Part shown: positions 11,561 to 23,541 of the stretch, one piece after another
Layout: every line of letters begins with the position of its first letter
Numbering within the stretch: the stretch's first letter is position 1
Source of the DNA: Nageia nagi
Lineage: Eukaryota; Pinophyta
Direction of reading: 5' to 3'
DNA: 64,000 nt
Assembly (NCBI GenBank): GCA_050084985.1
Contig: JBITNC010000001.1
Coordinates: forward strand, 128,278,001-128,342,000
Program-made: the position numbers and the translations under genes
The notes under the pieces: generated by a model
What the model was told of the DNA's origin: nothing
Database searches by the model: none
Seen by the model: only the letters and a program-made list of their open reading frames with translations

Positions 11561-13172
11561 ATGATAGATCTTGATTTACTTCATCTATTATTGATGCATT
11601 CATTTAGCATATTAATATATTATATAGAATCAAATGATGATAAACCATGTTGGTCATATTAGGGCAATTATCTTTCATCATATTTTTTGCTTCCTTTTAT
11701 TTCACATTCTTCACATTGGAGGATTCATCGTTCTCCTAATTAACTATAATTGCTTATCATAAAAAATTAAAAACCCTAAAAATTATAAATCTAAAAATCC
11801 TAAAAAATAAGATATATTCAAAATATATCTTAAAAATAAAAAATTGAAAAATTCTATAAAATAAAAAATTATATGTATATATATTATACTTAAAAATTAC
11901 ATTTCTATAGCATCTTGGCTATTGAATGTACTCCCCTATGTATCCATACCATATCACTGTGTTCATTTTGTTTTGTCCTTTACTTCTATGTCACAAAACT
12001 ATTAAGTGTCAAACAAGATGATTCTAGTAGCTTACCAAGTTATATGTACAAACCATACATCCATCCATATATTGTTCATATATAGAATTGTATGTATAAA
12101 TAAATAAGTAGTTTATGAATATAATATTCATATTTGATTTTATAAAAATATCTTCTACAAAGTTTTTGAAACTTATGATGATAAACAAACATAACTATGA
12201 TACATCTTCAAGATATTATGAACTCAGACACATTTTCACATTTTAAAATCTCAAAATAATCAAAAGCTAGATGTTCCTTGATCATAATTTTGAGTGTTTA
12301 TTCTCCTATTATTTTGCTTCATCCTGAATCCAAGATCTAGGATAAAGGAAAAGAAAATAGGAAAAAAGAAAATAGAAAAAATGAAAATGTGTTTATAGAT
12401 AGAAAAAAGATTAAAAAAAAATATTATATAAATATAGATGTAGAATTCTTGGGTTATTATAGTATCCTGTATTGAGGCTATGGATGCCTAATTGGAAATA
12501 GAGCAAGGCTGTAATGGGATCTATGGGTTAGTCTTCACTAGGGCTATGGACACCTATCTAGTAGTGAGGTATACCTTATGAAGTGGTGATATGTCTAGTC
12601 CCTATGATGGACCATTGTATGCTCATATGGATGAATTAGCTTACATATTCTATGCTTTTGAAACATTAAGTTAAGAGAATGGAATAAATATAATTGCACA
12701 AACACACATTCATAGTAAACTTATGTTTATTATAACCTTTTTTATATCATCTTAGTAGATAAAACCAAAAAAAAGATTATTTGATGAAGTTACTATTGAA
12801 TATATTATTTATTACACTTCTCTATTATATTATCCATTCATTCCATTTAATAATATATACATTATTATTATAATCCTGGTGAGTTACTAGCATGTTATGT
12901 TTGACATCCAGATAGTTATGTCATTCATTTACTTATCCATCTTTCATGACTATAAATTCACAACTTCATACATTCACACATCCACACATTCCCTACATCA
13001 CCTTTATGGGTTGTTAAATTTGAGGTGCTTCTACATTTTTTGGGAAAAAGAGAAAATACTTGCTCTTCCCATCAATATGGGAGTTAATATTATTATTATT
13101 AAAACCTCTTGCTTCTACCCTTATCTATAAGTTTAAGCAAGAAATTGCTCCTAGTAAATTGATAGAATTCAA

Positions 13173-13395
13173 CCCTAGAACATTGTTAAATTTCATAGCT
13201 TCCATTATTCTAGGGATTAAGAATAAGAAATTATTCTTCCCATGGGATTGGAAGTCGGTGTTCTATCCTTACCATATTCCATTCACATCCCTAGGACATT
13301 GTTAAATTTTATAGCTTCCATTATTCTTTGGGATTGAGAACAAGCAATTGCTCTTCCCTTTGAATTGGAAGTCAATGTTCTTTCTCTTGTTACAA
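13173..13395 (+). repeat. tandem repeat, unit about 116 bp
   Basis: Two copies (from 13173 and 13289) share ACATTGTTAAATTT, ATAGCTTCCATTATTCT and GGGATT-AGAA-AAG in order, ending in TTGGAAGTC. Shorter, more diverged pieces precede them at about 13040-13150. Confidence 0.75.
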
Positions 13396-15887
13396 TAATT
13401 ACCAACAACCCATAAACTAATGTGTTATACCATATCCCATACCCCTTATACATAGAATACTTTAAATAGCCAAGTTTAGTAAGTGATGCAATCTAATAAT
13501 GTAATTTTATTTTTATTTTTATCATAAGAATTAAAAAATATGCAACAAATATAAAATTTAATATTCTTATCCAACAAAAAATAAATAACAATCCTATCAT
13601 GAAATCTTGATGGGGGAAAATCAACATCCTTTCCTTGATCATGAATCTTTGATGAGGCATCATTAATATTAAATATTCATAATCTAAAATCCATAAAATA
13701 CATTTGAAAAAATTAAAATTTATCTTATAACCATCATGTTGTGTTTTTTTAAAAAAAATCAATCAAAATAATTGTTCAATTTTGAGAGATGCCCTAACTC
13801 TGCTATGTGGCATGTCAAAGTAATCCCACTAACTAGCAAAAATGGTTCTAAGTGTCTTAAAGATATAAAATCATAAATCTTAATCCTAGTTAAAATTCAT
13901 GAATAATATTAATTAAATTATAAATTTCATTACTTATAATTATTATATTTTTCCAATAACCTCATTATTATGTTTTAAATATTACTTTTTGTTGCATCCC
14001 CCATCTAGAGAGTTATTAATCATGGTTTTAATTCTCTTAAAAATGAGTAATAAAGATAATAATATGCATTTTTATCATCTATCATGGTGTCAACCTTTTT
14101 TCATCATCTTTGTAATAAACGTAATTTCTCTCATCATATTAATAATTGAAGAGGAATATTGTTACTTAGGCTTTGTGCAACTTAATAATTTCTAATTTTG
14201 AATAGATATCTTTCAACAATCTTTGCAAAAGACTAATCAATAGTTGAGAATCAAAAATCAAATCCTTGTTCATCTTAAAGGGATCCATAATGCTAAGACC
14301 AGCATCATGCCTAAAGTAAGACCACAATTACATAGCACAAACATGGTTGCAACTCTTTTAAGATGTACCTCAACTAAGTGCAAAGCATTATCAATTGCAA
14401 AATCAAAAGCTATATATCTATTCATGAATTGCATCAATTATGGTTTTCTATAACATAAAAAAGGAAAAAATATTTTCAACATCAATAATATCATGAGAAT
14501 TAGATACTTTTATATACTTAATATTCATAAAAAATACACATGATTGTTAATCATTTTGACACCCAACTTAGGTTATCTTTTTTGCCTTAGTATTTGAAGG
14601 AGACTACACTCAACTTTCTTAATATAAAAATCTTAATCATGGAAATGAATGATTCTAATGAATTTTGCAAAAGATTATCACAAAACCCATTCTGATAGGA
14701 TAGAGAGCAGAATAATCAAAATTGATTGTATATGTAAAATAAGCTTATTATCATGTACTAATGTCAAAATGGTATATGGAGACAAACTAGAGTATTGCCA
14801 CATACCTACCTCATCATAGCACATAGTACAAAGATAAACAAAAGTGTTGTTTTGATGTACAATCTTATTTTTTTTAAAATGCATTGATTGAAAATGTCTA
14901 AATTTTATATTCAATCATGATTAGGGCAACTACAGTTTTCTATGACTCGAAAAGCAAATAGCTTGTATTCACCTTTAAGCATTGACATCATAAGGTAAAT
15001 TCATCTAAGAGGTTAGACAAATTAAATTCATCAAATCTTAAATAAATGTGATTTGCTTGTTTTCTTGTAAAATGTCATCTTAAGACCCTATTTTCTAAGA
15101 TAATAGCAAATATTTAAACTTGAACATATATACCTAAAAATGCTTCCTATCACCTACTTACCTCAACATAATGACATATGTAGACATATACAAGCACAAC
15201 TTTAGGATTTATCCTACATGATTACTACAAGAAAACATGAATTATACTTAGTTATGGTTATGATAACTAAGTTTGAAAATATATTTTGATGAAGTTATAT
15301 AATAGCCTTAGTATAATATCAAAATGATTGCTCAAATCTTGTGAGATGTCATAACATCACTAAGACCATGATCAAACTAGTGAAGACAAATTCCAAGTTT
15401 CTCAAGATGTACAATCATAAAAATAAAATCATAAGCCCCCCTTATAACCCATGCATTCTTATAACATATCATAAATACCAATATATATATAAATCTAAAA
15501 AATTCAAATCCCTACCTCTAGCACTTTTATATGCTTTCTGTGAGTTTAAAAAAAAATGATAAAAATTAAAAAAAAATCATCAAAAAGCCTAAATAGAAAA
15601 GAAAAAATGTATTTAAGCTCTCCATTTTAGCTCTCTCATACACATATTATTTATTCTTTTTTCCAAAATAATAAACAACTTAAAAAAAATAAAACTAAAT
15701 AAATAAATAAAATGAAAAAATAACAAAATGAGTTCCTAAAGCTCTTCCTTGCATAAACTTAGCTTAAGATCATGATAAACATATAAAAACACTTGAAATG
15801 ATCATACTCAAAAATCCATATGAAATACCTATGCTTAGGGTCCCTTATGAGGTAACATTAGGAAAATTATCTTTCGTAACTCATGCA

Positions 15888-15921
15888 ATATATAATATAT
15901 ATATATATATATAATATATAT
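15888..15921. repeat. AT microsatellite
   Basis: Alternating TA with two interruptions. Confidence 0.9.
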
Positions 15922-16448
15922 AAAACCCTAAAAACTAAAAAATGTGTCAAAGATAAAATAGAAATAAGTTTTTCTCTTATTAACTTGATCAAGAGCCAAA
16001 TGTTTTGAAATACCTAAAACTCTTGAATAAATTTGAATTTGAAAAATGACCCTTCTTTTAATAGAGAAAAGAAGGATGAGTTTAGATATGGTTAAAATTG
16101 TTGGATGAACTTTTGTGAAAGATCATCAAGTAACCCACCTACTTGGAAAAAGTATAATAATCAAAGCTTTGTATTCATAAGGGAGCTTCTTTATCACATT
16201 CTAGATATGGCATATGCTTGATGACTAAGGCTCCATTCATATCCAACCAACATAGCACTATGATATAGTGATACAACCTAAGTTATGCCTTACACTACAA
16301 CCATTATTCAAAATCATTTATTCATAAAGAATAAGTTAATTCAAAATCTTGACCCAAGGTCAGGAACACAAGTATAGAAGTTGATTTGCACCCCCTCTTA
16401 GATAGATGAAGTTTTTAAATTACCTCCCACTTCTAACAATAGATAATT

Positions 16449-16463
16449 CAAAAAGGGGTAAAA
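16449..16463 (+). other. polypurine tract
   Basis: CAAAAAGGGGTAAAA lies immediately before the 3' LTR start TGTAAACACC and is the plus-strand primer site of the element. Confidence 0.75.
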
Positions 16464-17499
16464 TGTAAACACCTATAAATGTATCTTTCACTTATGACAC
16501 ATCAAAGTAATCATGATTCTTATCAGAAGGGTTAACTATCAATGCAAGATCATGGAACAATCATTAATTAGCTCAAAATTAAGATTTAATACTATAAAAA
16601 GAGGTTTTAGAAATCATTAAAAGGAGATACTTAAATATTATTATTTAATTGATTTTATTACATTATATATATGTGCTCTTGACTCTCTTTCCAATGCTTC
16701 AAATGAAAAGAAAATGAAGCTACAGTTTGTGAGTTATGACCTTTTGAAAATTGGATAAAAAATTATTATTCAAGCCTAGTCATCGATGATTTTGTCCAAT
16801 CATTGATGCTTGGTACTTGATTGTTGTTGATCCTAAATTGCATAAAATCAAGTTAAAAATGGAAAAAATTGAAGCATTTGGGAAATAAATCAAAGGATGA
16901 CTAATATAATACATCTCATGCCTCCTCACTTTAGATTAGGATGATTACAAGGTTGGATATGTGTTTCCATCTAGATTTGTTTCCCAAGAATGGCAACTAT
17001 GGTAGTTTCCAAGATCTATAAATAAGCCTTCAATAGTGAAGTAGAAGGACCCATATTGAATGCAAACTTACTCTTTTAGAATACATTTAGAATTAAGTAA
17101 GTAAATGCATTTCATTTTTCCATGCTTTCATGCTTGTATTTTATTATACTTTCATACATTTTAAACTATGTTAGTAGGTATGTTTTGATATGTTATTTAT
17201 GTATGTGTAAGATTTATAGGAACAACATTGATTTGAGCAAAGAAGGACTAAAGAAGCAGCAAAAAAAAGCAATCGACATTATTCTTTTTATTTTGTAGGT
17301 TTCATAAAACATTACTTGGAGCTTGCAGACATCGACAAAGAAGGCCTCCAAGAGGCCCATATCATCTATTGTACTAAAGCCCTCCATGCGAGGCAAAATC
17401 TATAATCAAAATTGAGGTTTACTCATAAATAATATAGAATGGTGTTGATTGTGATATCTCTCATCTTGTATTCATGCAAGGTTATTTTTTGAGTAAACA
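16464..17499 (+). repeat. 3' LTR of the 13.1-kb element
   Basis: Starts TGTAAACACC, ends GAGTAAACA, and is followed by the target duplication AATAT. It pairs with 4386-5402. Confidence 0.9.
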
Positions 17500-17537
17500 A
17501 ATATATAAATTTATATTTTTTAAATATAAACTATTAC

Positions 17538-18119
17538 CATTTTCATCTTTCAGGACCTCTCCATTTGGCCTCACAAAAAATTGAAGATTTCTAGTGCCTT
17601 AAGTTGTTGTCAACCTAGATTATTGATTTACTAACTTTGCACATACATATACTGCGTGGATCACATCAAAATATTCTGCAAAATATAAATTAGAATATTT
17701 GTTCATTTCTTCTTAATAAATTAACTAATTATAAAGAATTATCTGAAGGAGCGGTGCCATGTCTCTATGGTGTAGTAACACCACCTGCTCCTCTAGCTTC
17801 CTTACCCCTAAACATTATCATCAATTCATCATGGCTAAACATACATTTAGAAAATTTGACAAACCCCTTTAAATTATTTATCTAATTAATAACTTAAATA
17901 AATAAGTGATTACATGTCCTACTTAATGAATATATATATATATATATTATATATATATATATATTATATATATATTTGATCTTATGTTGATATTACATAA
18001 CACATATGGATACATACAAGCATTTTTTTTGTAATTTTATCTTTTTCTTTTTTCGCATCTTTTTCTTTTGATTTCTTTCTCTTATCTTTATCTTTGTCAC
18101 CCTTATTTTTGTGCCCCAT
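17538..18119 (-). pseudogene. 5' exon block of the minus-strand gene
   Basis: ATG at 18119-18117 opens MGHKNKGDKDKDKRKKSKEK, an extremely lysine-rich start that could act as a nuclear localisation signal, followed by donor GTATGT. A second exon (about 17807-17725) reads KEARGAGGVTTP then a stop. A third (17675-17538), after TTTTGCAG, reads YFDVIHAVYVCAKLVNQ and FFVRPNGEVLKDENG. The phase from this exon to the next known exon (4332) does not close cleanly, so an exon boundary is misjudged or lost. Confidence 0.5.
17930..17976. repeat. AT microsatellite
   Basis: (TA)n with three short TATTAT breaks. It lies in the proposed first intron region of the minus-strand gene. Confidence 0.9.
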
Positions 18120-18955
18120 ATATAGTCAATGGTGATCACTATAAGAAAGTAAACAAAAGTTTATTGATGCTAATTTTATAGAATAAAAAACACATATCTA
18201 ATTTGAATTCTATTATAATTCACCAAAATATATCCACAAGGTTAACGAATGAACTACTTAATATGCATACAAAAGTAATAAATTTAATAAATTTAATTTC
18301 CATTCATGATAATCGATAATTAAGCTGACTAAGGAGTCTAAAATATATAGGAATACAACAAAATTTTCTTAATTAATGCATATATCATCTCCATAAAAAA
18401 AGAATTCTTTCATTTAAATGTTCAAGCATATATATATATTGGATCTAAATCCTTCTTGCAATCAACCTATAGGATTACTTTTTAGGAATATCCATTTAAT
18501 ACCATGCATGAATGATTATCATATAATTTTTCCCTTACCTCTATAGTTTCCCAAGGATACATTAGTTGGCTTCAGAGATGCTTTCTTTTTTTTGCCATCC
18601 CTTTATTATAAAATTAGTTTTGAAATAATTCAGGAATAAATACATTTGGTCCATTAACCACCCCTCAATTTATGTTAATCATTCTAAATAACATATATAT
18701 TTTTATGCTTAATCATCATTGAACCCTCTTCACTTAATCTGATATAAATATACTCAATATAATTCTCTTGGCTAAGAATTAGGCATTTGATTTCTCCCTT
18801 AAAAGGGTATTTTTACATAATATCTAAGGTAGTTTACATCCACCTAAGCTCACCTCCAACACCCTTTAAAATGTATAAAAATACCTTACATGTATTAATT
18901 TGAGAGGTATCATGGATATTAATAAGGAAAATTCTAGACATTTCATGTTAAGTAT

Positions 18956-19288
18956 TTATTTTTGAGCTTTCAATATTTTAAGTTTGAGATAACCATCATG
19001 AAGAATATTGCATGCTTTATATAGTTTACTAAGGATAAAAAGATCTAGACATTTGATGTTAGGATTTAAGTCTCTATGCATACAAATATCAAACTTAGAG
19101 GATAACTTCTTATTAGTATACCAAATATCTCCATCAATATAATTTGAAGAAATCTTATACAACACAAACCATCTTAAGATAAATGGTCTATATGCTTTTA
19201 CCATCCTAACAAGGATAATTTCTTCCAAACCTACAAAATGAAGAAATAGAAAGGTAACAATTATTTTAATAGAGAAAATAGAAATCAT
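18956..19288 (-). CDS. unrecognised 110-aa open frame
   Basis: A stop-free minus-strand stretch, hydrophobic at its start (IIVTFLFLHFVGLEEIILV), then RWFVLYKISSNYIDGDIWY and a Leu/Lys-rich end. Its length is above that expected by chance for this base composition, and it lies between the two divergent genes of the CACTA-like block. It could be a remnant exon or chance. ICMHRDLN recalls a kinase catalytic loop, but nothing else supports a kinase. Confidence 0.25.
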   Translation of the reverse strand: MISIFSIKIIVTFLFLHFVGLEEIILVRMVKAYRPFILRWFVLYKISSNYIDGDIWYTNKKLSSKFDICMHRDLNPNIKCLDLFILSKLYKACNILHDGYLKLKILKAQK

Positions 19289-20719
19289 TAGTTGATTTTG
19301 GTTTTGAACTATTTTATTATATTTTATAATTTCTTCATTTTCTCATATTATTGGCTTGGGTCCTACTTAGATAAGCCCATATAGGTGCTTTTGATATTTC
19401 CATGTTGTCTTATACAAACAAACACTTACAGGTAATTGATGGTCATTTAAACTTATTTCAATTAATATAATATCATAAATAATTAAACCATTTTTAAATC
19501 ATCCATAAAATTCATAGTAATTTTATTTAGGTTCATACACTATTAAAAAATATGAGTTCTAAATGTTAGAGTTACAAAATCAAATGTTATGGTTACAAGT
19601 GCTAGAGTTACAAAACTAAGCACCAAGGTTACAAGCACTAGAGTTCTTATTGACATAGGCACCAAAGTATCATGTTCTTATCACTAATTTAAGTGGAATA
19701 CTCTATGCAAGGTTACAATGGTGGGTAATTATTATCCTTTACAACTCATTTGATGGATGTCATTTGGTCACATTCTTATCCCTTTTTCCAATGAATTTCA
19801 ACTTCTAGATTAAATGTATTGTCATGATTTCACCATCCTATTCATGTTATCATGTTATAGTTTGAATGCATATTTTTATGGTGTTATACTTATTCACTTA
19901 ATTTAATATTAAATTATATTTTTCTCTCATATAATGTTTTTAAAAAAACTAAAAATAAGACTATCATATAATGTACACAAATAACAATTATAAAAAAATA
20001 TATATATAAAAAACTATATGCCAAATTATATAAAAAATAACCTCATCTTAAAATTATATAATTTACTAAATTTATATTTGTATAATTTAATAAATTAATG
20101 CCAAATTTACTAAATTTTAATTTATATAATTTAGCATATGAACTAAGGTTTGTGAAATTATGAGTTTAAGAAGCAAGATTTTGAGAGTAATAAGAGTTTC
20201 AATAATTGTGAGCAAAAAGCAAGTTTTTAGAGAACAAGGAAGAGGTCTAGAGTTAAGAATTTCATAGGTATGTCAAAATTGTTTTTAGCATTTCATTTTA
20301 TGATGCATTGTTAATAATTTGTCTCAATTTCTTAGTGCATTTTCAATTTTATGGTACATTTTTTAGAAGAAATGGATTTAATTTTAGATTTTTTGGTGCA
20401 TTGATGAGAATGAATGGATTTAGTTTCCAATTTTATGGTGAATTATTGATAATTTCAAGTAAAAATTTATAGGGAATTCAAAAAACCCTAGAATATGGAC
20501 TTAATTTTTCATTGAATGGTGCATTGTTGGTAATTTCAAGTAAAAATTCATGGGGAATTTGAAAAAAATTAACATTTAAAGTGTAAATTGTGGGGAATTG
20601 AAACATGCAAGTAAAAATATACATACCTTGTGAAAATCAAGAATAATGGAGATGAAATTATAAGAAACCCTTTCTCCTACCATAAAATGCAAAACCCTAT
20701 GAGTAAACATGCAATAATT

Positions 20720-20746
20720 TATATATAATATATATATATATATATA
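20720..20746. repeat. AT microsatellite
   Basis: ATATATAATATATATATATA-type run. Confidence 0.85.
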
Positions 20747-20924
20747 GGTTAAAATCATATGAAATGAGGTAGAAATTGAGTTAGATTCAAGTGAAATGAG
20801 CTAGAAGGCCACTTACTTGGTGCTCTCTTGCTAGAAAATCAAATTGTATCCCCTATAACCTAGAAATGGTTATGAGGAAAGTGTTAGGAAGCCCCCTTTT
20901 TTAATTTTTGAATTGTAGTATAAT

Positions 20925-21000
20925 TTGATGCAAAAAGGGATGCAAATTTGCATCTCTTTTTACATCCCTTTTTGCATCAAAATTTGCATCCAAAAATGCT
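20925..21000. repeat. perfect inverted repeat of GCATCC-type units
   Basis: TTGATGCAAAAAGGGATG (20925-20942) is the exact reverse complement of 20963-20980, an 18-bp stem with a 20-base loop. Inside lies a perfect palindrome GATGCAAATTTGCATC (20939-20954). The units match the GCATCC repeats at 2341-2545 in both orientations, so this looks like an end or internal protein-binding cluster of the CACTA-like block. Confidence 0.8.
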
Positions 21001-21051
21001 TATTTTGAAAAAATGAAAAATAAAAAATTTAGGTTAAATCATGGTAGTTTG

Positions 21052-21608
21052 AGTTGGTAATTAGGGTTTGGCTTAGGGTTAACAGTTAAGGTTAGGGTTA
21101 CAGTTAGTAGTTAGGGTTTAGGTTAGGGTTAACAATTAGGGTTTGGGTTAAGGTTAGTAGTTAAGGTTAGGTTTAGGGCTAGTAATTAGGGTTTGGGTTA
21201 GGGTTAGTAGTTATGGTTTGGGTTAGGATTAGGGTTAGGGTTAGGATTAGTAGTTAGGTTTAGTGTTATTAGTGGTTAGCATTAGGGTTAGGGTTAGTAT
21301 TTAGTGTTAGTGTTAGTGTTAGGGTTATGGTTAGTAGTTAGGGTTAGTGGCTAGGGTCATGATTAGTGTTAGTAGTGGTAACTTAGCATTAGGGTTAGGG
21401 TTAGGTTTAGACATGGCTAGTGGTTAGTAGTTAGGGTTAGGATTAGGGTTAGTACTTAGGGTTAGGGTTAATTAGTAGGTAGGGTTAGGGTTAATTAGTA
21501 GTTAAGGTTAGAGTTAATTAATAGTTATTATTATGTTAAGGTTAATTAATAGTTAGGTTTAGGGTTAATGAATAGTTAGGGTTAGGGGTAGTAGGCTTAG
21601 GGTTAGAC
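21052..21608. repeat. degenerate telomere-like TTAGGG/TTTAGGG tract
   Basis: More than 500 bases are built from GGGTTAG, GGGTTTAG and GTTAGTAG words, all in one orientation on the plus strand. Units are irregular and mixed with TAGTAGTTAG spacers. The plant telomere unit is TTTAGGG, but here TTAGGG-type words dominate. It is either an ancient interstitial telomeric block or a microsatellite that drifted into this pattern. Confidence 0.8.
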
Positions 21609-23541
21609 CCTATGAGTATAAAATTATATTTCAACATTTGTAGGAAATACTAGTACTTTAATATAAAATTTAGAGTAACCAATTGTACTACAAATTTGGA
21701 TTCTAGTATTATTTTTCCATCAATTCAAGACTTGGCATAAAGAGAAAAAATGTATGAAAATATTTGATGTGGTTATTATTCCCTCTCACATAGTTTTATT
21801 CAATTGTTCTTTTGCTACTATTTGATATGAAAAAGTAAATTTGATGATTTTTTTAGAAGATTATATTTACTAGACTAGATATCTTTAAGAAAATTACTTG
21901 CAATTTTGATTAAGTACATATTGGATATTAATATGTCCATTACTTTAATTTGAATATAGGAAGCCATTATTTAGAAATAATTTTTCATAATTTATATTTC
22001 ATACTTATAAATATAAGGATAAGTAATATTTTTTTCTAGTTGAAATAAATTTGATTTTTATCATTCTAATAGTTTCATACATAAAATGAAATAATATAGA
22101 TAAGACCCTAAATCTTAGTGTATGTAATTTTCTTATTTCATTTATACTTATGAAAGTATTTATATCAATTTTATTTTTATATAATAATTGTTATTGAAAA
22201 TATTTTTTTTCATATAATTAATTTCAAGAGAATAAAGAGTTTCATTTTGCAACATAATAGTAAGGAGTATTTTTTTTGTAGCATGAGATATGAGTAGAAG
22301 AACTCAGATGATATAATAATTAAATATGACATATACTTAAGATACTCATGACTATTTCCATACTATGATCAAATATTTATTAAAATGCATGTTAAGTTTG
22401 AGGTTGAGGATAAAGTTAGTTCAATGGTTGCATTCATAAGAATATAACTCAAAATTCATTTTAATTTGCATGATATATTCATTTAAATAAATGACAACTT
22501 TCATCAAGAATGATTTGAAATATTGATAATTAAGAACATTCTTGAAGCATGATATGAGTTATACTAATGTTTATATCAATTAATAAAGTATGGATACATA
22601 TATAGCCATGGTTTTTTCCCCAACTTGGGGTTTTCTATGTAAAATTTGAGTATTGACATGTGAATGAATGATTTACTATTATTTTCTAAGTTATTCAAAT
22701 TTTACATATATTTAATTTTTTTTATTAATAAGGAAATAATCTATTATTATATTAAATACATATTATATTAAAAAGCATATATAACTTTAGAATTAAATAA
22801 AGAGATGGGAAAATGTTATTATAATATCATGGAAACAAGAGAAAATGATTTTTAGTAAATAAATTTAAAAGGGCTTACATATTTATTCCAATTACTCTAT
22901 AAACCACTACACACATTTAATGGTACTCAAATGGAGATACAACCACAAGGTTTGAAAGTAAAATAAGTATTGATTAACATAATAACCATGGCTTGTAAGA
23001 GGATGGTATTGATGGAATAAACTTTAATAAGTAAGCAACTAATATCAAGGGTTGATAAGGTTTTTAGAATAACTCTAAATTATAGACCAAGGAAAAGTAA
23101 AGGGTTAAATAATCCAATATTGATAACTAGAAGGCTTATGGCCTAAACTGTTAACTCAACTAGTTCACTTTTATCCACAAAAAATTCCATTTAACAACTA
23201 GATACTTAGAAACCTATAACCTGTGAATATAAAATTGTATTTGGACTTGTAATAAATAAATACTTGTTACATCCTTTGAAAGGATTTCCTTTCATTCAAA
23301 TGAAGTGTGTTCCTTATACTCTATTTAATATTTAACCATGTCAACATAGTTGGAAGCATCCAAATCTTGAATTAGATATTTTTGAAGTGTTTTCATAATA
23401 ATTTTTTAATAGTATTTGAACTTCTTTAATAACTCTAAAAGTAAAAAAAATTCTTGTGTGTTTTTGAGTTCATCTAAGATTGAAAGAATTATTGATTATT
23501 ACTATTGATGTACTAATATATATATTTTTCTTTATATCATT
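21609..23541. other. AT-rich spacer before the SET-like gene
   Basis: No coding signal. The one notable piece is 22607-22655, which resembles the conserved 3' part of many plant Copia LTRs. The remainder holds only AT-rich text. Confidence 0.4.
22607..22655 (+). repeat. possible Copia LTR fragment
   Basis: GGTTTTTTCCCCAACTTGGG, then GTTTTCTATGTAAAA, follows the conserved plant Copia LTR wording (GGTTTTT-CCC---TGGGTTTTCCACGTAAA). No LTR ends or target duplication were found around it. Confidence 0.4.

Larger units (their letters stand above)
11561..16448 (+). other. long non-coding 3' region of the 13.1-kb element
   Basis: About 4.9 kb of AT-rich sequence where pol would normally be. I searched for RT, RNase H and integrase motifs in all frames and saw none. 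It contains the tandem repeat at 13173-13395 and the AT tract at 15888-15921; the rest shows nothing recognisable. Confidence 0.6.
4386..17499 (+). mobile_element. 13.1-kb Tat/Athila-like Ty3 element, gag-protease only
   Basis: Two similar direct repeats of about 1.02 and 1.04 kb (4386-5402, 16464-17499) bound the element, flanked by a perfect 5-bp duplication AATAT (4381-4385 and 17500-17504). It has a decayed Athila/Tat-type primer site after the 5' LTR, a long leader, gag with a zinc knuckle, a protease, a 4.9-kb non-coding region and a purine tract before the 3' LTR. No RT, RNase H or integrase could be read in any frame, so it is either non-autonomous or has lost pol. By eye the LTRs differ at about 9 of the first 150 aligned bases, so it is an old insertion. 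Confidence 0.9.
3100..18119 (-). pseudogene. spliced minus-strand gene, unrecognised (transposon-associated)
   Basis: Exons proposed from reading frame plus splice sites, 5' to 3' on the minus strand: 18119-18018, about 17807-17725, 17675-17538, 4332-4244, 4131-3950, 3862-3698, 3598-3507, 3389-3100. The junctions at 3950, 3862, 3698, 3598 and 3507 have clean GT donors (GTAAGT twice) or pyrimidine-rich AG acceptors, and exon 3862-3698 is 55 codons with phase 0 at both ends. A 13.1-kb retrotransposon sits in the intron between 17538 and 4332. The protein has a Lys-rich start, a middle with EFSEWWSDKK and LKRVRDHVRQK, and a Ser/Gly/Glu-rich tail. A few stops and a frameshift show it is dead. I do not recognise the family; an accessory (TNPA-like) CACTA protein is one possibility. 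Confidence 0.6.
18120..20924. other. upstream region of the minus-strand gene
   Basis: AT-rich. Besides the open frame at 18956-19288 and a short AT run at 20720-20746, I see no coding or repeat signal. Any promoter of the minus-strand gene should be just above 18120, but no convincing TATA box could be chosen in such AT-rich sequence. Confidence 0.4.

Noticed and set aside
18956-19288. Protein kinase catalytic loop (HRDLN)
   Set aside because: No other kinase motif is present around it.
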